This document shows, piece after piece, positions 13,900-17,408 of a DNA stretch of 17,408 nt. Made by a program: the position numbers and the translations under genes. Each line of letters starts with the position of its first letter. The stretch's first letter is position 1. Under the pieces are notes generated by a model. That model did not search any database, was not told the DNA's origin, and saw nothing but the letters and a program-made list of their open reading frames with translations. The stretch comes from Pseudomonadota bacterium (GTDB lineage: Bacteria; Pseudomonadota; Gammaproteobacteria; Steroidobacterales; Steroidobacteraceae): contig JAEZFW010000009.1 of assembly GCA_023417315.1 (NCBI GenBank), forward strand, positions 1 through 17,408, written 5' to 3'.

Positions 13900-14005
13900 G
13901 AGGCAAAAGTCACGACAGCGGCAACTTCCCCACGCCTTGAGCTCGCATGGCTCGTTCCTTGCGCAAAAGCCCACCTTCCGACAGCGCTTCTGCGATGCAT
14001 GCCTC

Positions 14006-14011
14006 TATACT
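14006..14011 (+). promoter_or_regulatory. -10-like TATACT six bases before the dapF ATG
   Basis: TATACT matches five of six -10 positions and ends at 14011; the ATG is at 14018. A start site 6-8 nt downstream of the -10 would put the transcript's 5' end on the start codon. There is no Shine-Dalgarno sequence upstream of the ATG. I see no good -35 box at 16-18 bp. Confidence 0.4.
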
Positions 14012-14017
14012 GTACCC

Positions 14018-14845
14018 ATGCAACTGACCTTTACGAAGATGCATGGGCTCGGGAATGACTTCATCGTTTTCGATGTGCAGGACCCTGCCCAAGTACCGAG
14101 CTCGGAAACCTTCCGCAAACTCGCGGATCGACGCACCGGCATCGGTTTCGATCAGGCGCTCGCGTTGCTGCCACCGACGAGCTCCAACCTAGATGTCTTC
14201 TATCGCATCTTCAATGCGGACGGCACCGAGGTCGAGCAGTGCGGTAACGGGGCGCGTTGCATCGCGAGTCTCGTCAGCCAGCGACTTGGGCGCCGTGAAG
14301 TGCGCATGGAAAGCGCCGGCGCTCGCACGACGGCGCTGGTGCGAGACGACGGACTCGTTTCGGTTGAAATGGGCGTACCCAATTTCGCGCCCGAGTCCCT
14401 GCCCTTCGAAGCGTCGCGCGAGGCGAACATCTATCCGCTTCGAATCGGCGAAAAGGAGCTGCAGATCGGGGCGGTGTCGATGGGCAATCCGCACGCCGTC
14501 ATCCAAGTGCCCTCCGTGCGCGATGCGGACGTGGACACGATCGGTCCAGCGGTACAGAATCACTCGCGCTTTCCGAAGCGGGCGAACGTCGGCTTCATGG
14601 AGATCGTTTCGCCCGACCACATCCGTTTACGCGTGTATGAGCGCGGCGCGGGCGAGACGCTTGCGTGCGGCACGGGTGCATGTGGCGCTGTCGCGGTCGG
14701 CAGACGCTTGGGATTGCTACAGGAAGAAGTTCAGGTCGATGCTCGCGGCGGTCGCATGATCGTGAAGTGGCCAGGACCCGGCAAGACGCTGTGGCTCACC
14801 GGACCTGCGGTGAAAGTGTTCGAGGGGACAGTACAGCTGAGTTGA
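14018..14845 (+). CDS. dapF: Diaminopimelate epimerase
   Basis: Converts LL- to meso-diaminopimelate for lysine and peptidoglycan synthesis; cytosolic, PLP-independent, two-cysteine mechanism. The 275-residue length is normal. The N-terminus TFTKMHGLGNDFIV (4-17) is diagnostic. The first catalytic Cys is in FNADGTEVEQCGNGARC (near 66-82) and the second in ERGAGETLACGTGACG (near 208-223). GNPHAVI and RANVGFMEIV segments are also present. The ATG at 14018 starts exactly at the conserved MQLTFTKMHG; the frame extends 47 codons further upstream but without homology. There is no ribosome site, and a -10-like box lies six bases upstream, so the message may be leaderless. DUF484, xerC and hslV follow, the common gammaproteobacterial order. 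Confidence 0.96.
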   Translation: MQLTFTKMHGLGNDFIVFDVQDPAQVPSSETFRKLADRRTGIGFDQALALLPPTSSNLDVFYRIFNADGTEVEQCGNGARCIASLVSQRLGRREVRMESAGARTTALVRDDGLVSVEMGVPNFAPESLPFEASREANIYPLRIGEKELQIGAVSMGNPHAVIQVPSVRDADVDTIGPAVQNHSRFPKRANVGFMEIVSPDHIRLRVYERGAGETLACGTGACGAVAVGRRLGLLQEEVQVDARGGRMIVKWPGPGKTLWLTGPAVKVFEGTVQLS

Positions 14846-14911
14846 TTCACTTTCGGGGCAGAGGCGCTGCATCGTCGAACGTGAACCGCAACTCGACAAC
14901 AACGAGGCACT

Positions 14912-15619
14912 ATGAGCAAACAACCTGTTCGCGGCGTCGACGTAGATCGGATCGACGAAGAATCGATCGCGGAATACCTGCAGATGAACCCGGACTTCTT
15001 CGAACGCCACGCAGGATTGCTCACCAAGCTGAAGCTGAGCCATCAGCCCGGTGCCGCAACCGTCTCGCTCATCGAGCGCCAAGTCTCGGCACTGCGCGAG
15101 AAGAACCATAATCTGGAATCGCGCTTACGCGAGCTCATCGAAGTGGCGCGCTCGAACGACGTGCTCGCGACGAAAATTCATCGCCTCGCCTGCCGGCTCA
15201 TTCGTGCAGATGCGGCTTCGAGCGTATTGGATTCGCTCGAGACTTCGCTTCGCGAGGACTTCGGCGCATCTGAGTGGCTCATCCTGCTCGGTTCGAGCCA
15301 GGAATCCGCCTTCAAGACGATCTCGAGCCGTCACTTGCGCATCGTCGACAGCGGCGCGACCGAGCTCAAGATGTTCGAAACGCTGTTCGAATCCGGCCGT
15401 CCGCGCTGCGGACAAATTCGCGATAGCCAGCGCGACTTTCTGTTCGGCCCAAACAACATCGAGATCGGCTCCGCCGCGCTCGTGCCGCTCGGGCCGCAAC
15501 CGCATTTTGGACTGCTTGCAATCGGCAGCCCGGACGCAGAGCGATTCCATCCTGCCATGAGCACCGAGTTTCTCGCGCGGATTGGTGAGCTGGTGAGCGA
15601 GGCGATTGGGGCGGTTTAG
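14912..15619 (+). CDS. DUF484 family protein
   Basis: A 235-residue cytosolic protein of unknown function, conserved between dapF and xerC in many gammaproteobacteria (YigA position in E. coli). The N-terminal signature IAEYLQMNPDFFERH (19-33) is followed by a coiled coil including VSLIERQVSALREKN (51-65). Residues about 90-235 resemble a GAF-like fold: ASEWLILLGSS, IEIGSAALVPLG (183-194) and FGLLAIGSPDAERFHPAM. GAGG (14904-14907) lies 4 nt before the ATG. The gene ends on TAG, and two overlapping GC hairpins start on its last base. Confidence 0.9.
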   Translation: MSKQPVRGVDVDRIDEESIAEYLQMNPDFFERHAGLLTKLKLSHQPGAATVSLIERQVSALREKNHNLESRLRELIEVARSNDVLATKIHRLACRLIRADAASSVLDSLETSLREDFGASEWLILLGSSQESAFKTISSRHLRIVDSGATELKMFETLFESGRPRCGQIRDSQRDFLFGPNNIEIGSAALVPLGPQPHFGLLAIGSPDAERFHPAMSTEFLARIGELVSEAIGAV

Positions 15620-15655
15620 CGCGGCCTCGCCGCGCGGCCACTGGCAACTGGCCGC
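15619..15655. repeat. Overlapping GC hairpins on the DUF484 stop codon
   Basis: GCGCGGC (15619-15625) and GCCGCGC (15629-15635) form a perfect 7-bp stem with loop CTC. GCGGCCA (15634-15640) and TGGCCGC (15649-15655) form a second perfect 7-bp stem with an 8-nt loop. They share bases 15634-15635, so the two cannot both form fully. There is no T-tract. The second runs into the heptamer array. Confidence 0.6.
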
Positions 15656-15767
15656 TGGGTCCTGGCCCGAAGCTTAGTTCGCGCCTACCTCCAGAGAGGC
15701 ATTGATGAGCTCGCCTCTGTTCTTGTTCCGCTCTGGCCAGCGCCCAGAGCCCAGAGCCGGGAGCCCT
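15636..15767. repeat. Inverted pair of degenerate heptamer arrays, DUF484/xerC gap
   Basis: The left arm contains CACTGGC, AACTGGC, CGCTGGG, TCCTGGC (15639-15666). The right arm contains CCAGCGC, CCAGAGC, CCAGAGC, CGGGAGC (15737-15764), the same 7-bp rhythm in inverse orientation. Best pairing is CTGGG-CTGGCC (15655-15667) with GGCCAG-CCCAG (15735-15747), 11 of 13 positions. The spacer is 67 bp. The right arm ends in GGGAG, which is also the likely ribosome site of xerC, 9 nt before its ATG. Confidence 0.75.
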
Positions 15768-15772
15768 AAGCA

Positions 15773-16681
15773 ATGACTCCCTCCGCGCTCGAATGGCCAG
15801 CCAAGTTCCTGGCGCATTTATCTACTGAGCGGCGCCTCTCCGCGCATACCGATTCGAACTACAAGCGCGACCTCGATCGCTTCATCGCCTATTGCACCCA
15901 GCAGAGTATCGATGATTGGCGGAAAATCGATGGTCAGCATGTTCGCATGTTTGCCGCCGCCGAATTCCGACGCGGCGCATCGGCGCGTACGATTCAGCGC
16001 CGGCTGAGCGCACTGCGAAGCTTCTTCAAGTTCCTCATCCGCGAGTCAGTGCTCACGGCGAATCCTGCGATTGAAGTGCAAGCGCCCAAGGCGAAGAAGC
16101 GCCTGCCACAGACACTCGATGTCGATCAGATGAATCGGCTCTTGAGTTTTCGCACGGATGCGACGCTCGATGTTCGCGACAAAGCGATCATGGAGCTCTT
16201 CTACTCGTCGGGTCTGCGTTTAGCCGAGCTCGTCGGTCTGGATCTGCGGGACGTCGATCTGGCCGATCGCACGGCGCGAGTCGTCGGTAAGGGCCAGAAA
16301 TCGCGGATCGTGCCAATCGGCAGTCATGCGGTCACTGCGCTCTCTAGATGGATCAAGGAACGAACGACGCTTGCGGCCGTCGGCGAGCTCGCGCTGTTCG
16401 TGGGGCAGACCGGCACACGAATCGGTCCGCGAGCCGTGCAACGGCGCATCGCGCAATGGGCGAAACGTCAGGGGCTCGGTGTGCATCTGCACCCGCACAT
16501 GTTTCGTCACTCCTTCGCCACGCACATTCTTGAATCGAGCCAAGACTTGCGCGGCGTTCAAGAGCTCCTGGGCCACGCGAATATTTCGACTACACAGGTG
16601 TACACGCACCTTGATTTTCAGCACTTGGCCAAGATATACGACCGTTCGCACCCCCGTGCGCGTAAGCGCACCGGCGGGTAA
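15773..16681 (+). CDS. xerC: Tyrosine recombinase XerC
   Basis: Chromosome-dimer resolution recombinase acting with XerD at dif. 302 residues. A SAM-like core-binding domain occupies 1-95 and the catalytic domain the rest. All active-site residues are present: Arg149 in SSGLRLAEL, Lys173 in GKGQKSR, His242 and Arg245 in HMFRHSFATH, His268 in LLGHANIST, and nucleophile Tyr277 in TQVYTHLDF. The tail HLAKIYDRSHPRA (284-296) distinguishes XerC from XerD. DUF484 upstream and hslV downstream match the usual order, so this is the housekeeping enzyme, not an integrase. The ATG at 15773 has GGGAG at 15759-15763, supplied by the repeat arm. Confidence 0.95.
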   Translation: MTPSALEWPAKFLAHLSTERRLSAHTDSNYKRDLDRFIAYCTQQSIDDWRKIDGQHVRMFAAAEFRRGASARTIQRRLSALRSFFKFLIRESVLTANPAIEVQAPKAKKRLPQTLDVDQMNRLLSFRTDATLDVRDKAIMELFYSSGLRLAELVGLDLRDVDLADRTARVVGKGQKSRIVPIGSHAVTALSRWIKERTTLAAVGELALFVGQTGTRIGPRAVQRRIAQWAKRQGLGVHLHPHMFRHSFATHILESSQDLRGVQELLGHANISTTQVYTHLDFQHLAKIYDRSHPRARKRTGG

Positions 16682-16683
16682 TG

Positions 16684-16701
16684 ACGACGGTCAGCCGTCG
16701 T
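16684..16701. repeat. Hairpin immediately after xerC
   Basis: ACGACGG (16684-16690) and CCGTCGT (16695-16701) form a perfect 7-bp stem with loop TCAG, beginning 3 bp after the TAA. No T-tract follows, and hslV starts 35 bp later, so it may modulate read-through or mRNA decay rather than terminate. Confidence 0.5.
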
Positions 16702-16736
16702 ACGAGCAGCAGTTAAGTCCACGAGCGTACTCTTCG

Positions 16737-17300
16737 ATGAGCGATTCCGAGCGCCCAGCAGGCGCACAATTCCACGCCACTACCATTCTCTCCGTGCGCA
16801 GGCACGGCATCGTCGCCATCGGCGGCGACGGGCAAGTCTCACTCGGCAACACAGTAATGAAAGGCAACGCGCGGAAGGTGCGTCGCCTCTATGACGGCAA
16901 GGTGCTCGCCGGGTTCGCCGGCGGCACTGCAGATGCTTTCACGCTATTCGAGCGATTCGAAGCGAAGCTCCAGCAATACGGCAATCTCACGCGTGCTGCG
17001 ATCGAGCTTGCAAAAGACTGGCGTACCGATCGCAGCTTGCGGCGTCTCGAGGCATTGCTGTGCGTTGCGGATGCTAAGAGCTCCTTCATCGTCTCGGGTA
17101 ATGGCGATGTCATCGAACCCGAGGACGACATCATGGCGATCGGTTCCGGCGGCGCGTACGCGCAGGCCGCGGCACGCGCGCTCGTGCAGAACACCGATCT
17201 CGATGCTCGCACGATCGTCGAGAAGGGACTCAACATCGCCGCCGATATTTGCATCTACACGAATCGGAATATCAGTGTCGAAGAACTAGGAAGTGGATAG
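16737..17300 (+). CDS. hslV: ATP-dependent protease subunit HslV (ClpQ)
   Basis: The proteolytic dodecamer subunit of the HslUV protease; the HslU ATPase should follow past the window. 187 residues. The catalytic N-terminal Thr is Thr15 in FHATTILSV, so 14 residues must be removed, in contrast to the Met-Thr start of E. coli. Counting from that Thr, Asp31 (position 17) and Lys47 (position 33) are the expected active-site partners; GSGGAYA at 136-142 is also conserved. I chose the ATG at 16737 because it gives the Xanthomonas-type leader length; the frame remains open 137 codons upstream through xerC. The protein ends EELGSG: homologues usually end near EEL, and the extra GSG and the TAG stop are encoded in or beside the repeat arm. 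Confidence 0.95.
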   Translation: MSDSERPAGAQFHATTILSVRRHGIVAIGGDGQVSLGNTVMKGNARKVRRLYDGKVLAGFAGGTADAFTLFERFEAKLQQYGNLTRAAIELAKDWRTDRSLRRLEALLCVADAKSSFIVSGNGDVIEPEDDIMAIGSGGAYAQAAARALVQNTDLDARTIVEKGLNIAADICIYTNRNISVEELGSG

Positions 17301-17408
17301 CGGATAGGCGATAGCGGATAGTCAAACCGCTCTTGCATGCTGGATTGCACTTCCCTTCACCGTCTCGGACCACCCCCTATCCCCTATCCCTATCCCTATC
17401 CCCTATCC
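17295..17408. repeat. Inverted pair of heptamer arrays after hslV
   Basis: The left arm (17295-17321) reads GGATAG, CGGATAG, GCGATAG, CGGATAG and includes the hslV stop codon. The right arm (17373 to the window end) repeats CCCCTAT and CCCTAT units. The two are inverse forms of one unit family (CTATCCS), separated by a 51-bp spacer with no gene. The same CCCCTAT unit occurs at 1-52. The right arm may continue beyond the window. Confidence 0.88.

Larger units (their letters stand above)
13703..14017. other. Divergent intergenic region, parA / dapF
   Basis: These 315 bp contain the parA ribosome site (13707-13711), an ACGTCC/GGACGT hairpin (13755-13770), a CGCGGC-ttt-GCCGCG hairpin (13860-13874), a palindrome centred on 13887, and a -10-like TATACT against the dapF start. 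I found no lptM-type lipoprotein gene or lysA, which often precede dapF in other gammaproteobacteria. Open frames here are only extensions of parA and dapF. Confidence 0.6.

Noticed and set aside
15773..16681. XerC-like gene as an integron or phage integrase marking a mobile element
   Set aside because: XerC-specific tail and dapF-DUF484-xerC-hslV order show it is the housekeeping recombinase; no att-like repeats or phage genes adjoin it.

Overview
The window reads as chromosomal DNA of a gammaproteobacterium close to the Xanthomonadales / Nevskiales / Steroidobacterales group (inference). The grounds are roughly 60% GC by eye, a Pseudomonas-like linkage of an AlgZ/AlgR-type two-component pair to hemC-hemD-hemX-hemY, the order dapF - DUF484 - xerC - hslV, and an HslV with the extended pre-Thr leader seen in Xanthomonas-type proteins. 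Nearly everything is housekeeping; I see no phage, plasmid, IS element, CRISPR array, tRNA or rRNA.

Layout. 1-229: tandem heptamer repeats, then a fold-prone leader. 230-3461 (+): a DUF4124 envelope protein, a beta-hydroxyacid dehydrogenase, an AlgZ/LytS-type sensor kinase and its LytTR response regulator; the first two and the last two overlap by 4 bp. 3499-4559 (-): a yqjD-yqjE-yqjK-like cassette of small membrane proteins. 4877-10111 (+): an AI-2E/PerM-family permease whose stop overlaps the hemC start, then hemC, hemD, hemX and hemY (tetrapyrrole synthesis plus two membrane accessory proteins). 10222-11274 (+): a 2Fe-2S/FAD oxidoreductase. 11288-12795: a GbsR/MarR-type repressor and a divergent SDR-like gene sharing an intergenic region with a clear palindromic operator. 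12795-13076: a repeat-rich intergenic mosaic. 13061-13702 (-): an orphan ParA ATPase. 14018-17300 (+): dapF, DUF484, xerC, hslV; hslU is expected just past the end.

The most unusual material is between the genes. At least three gene junctions (hemY/Fe-S reductase, DUF484/xerC, after hslV), and probably a fourth cut by the left edge, carry the same architecture: a block of degenerate 7-bp or 9-bp tandem repeats starting in or just after the upstream stop codon, a 26-67 bp spacer, then a second block of the same unit in inverted orientation. The unit sequence differs between loci but the architecture is shared. At hslV, and possibly hemY, the left arm seems to have changed the C-terminal codons of the gene. 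A second group of perfect GC-rich hairpins sits on or a few bases after other stop codons, and a GTAGGTCGGA-bounded palindromic element lies between the SDR gene and parA. Other points worth attention are a probable leaderless dapF start, a quasi-palindrome between parA and dapF, and the permease-hemC translational coupling.
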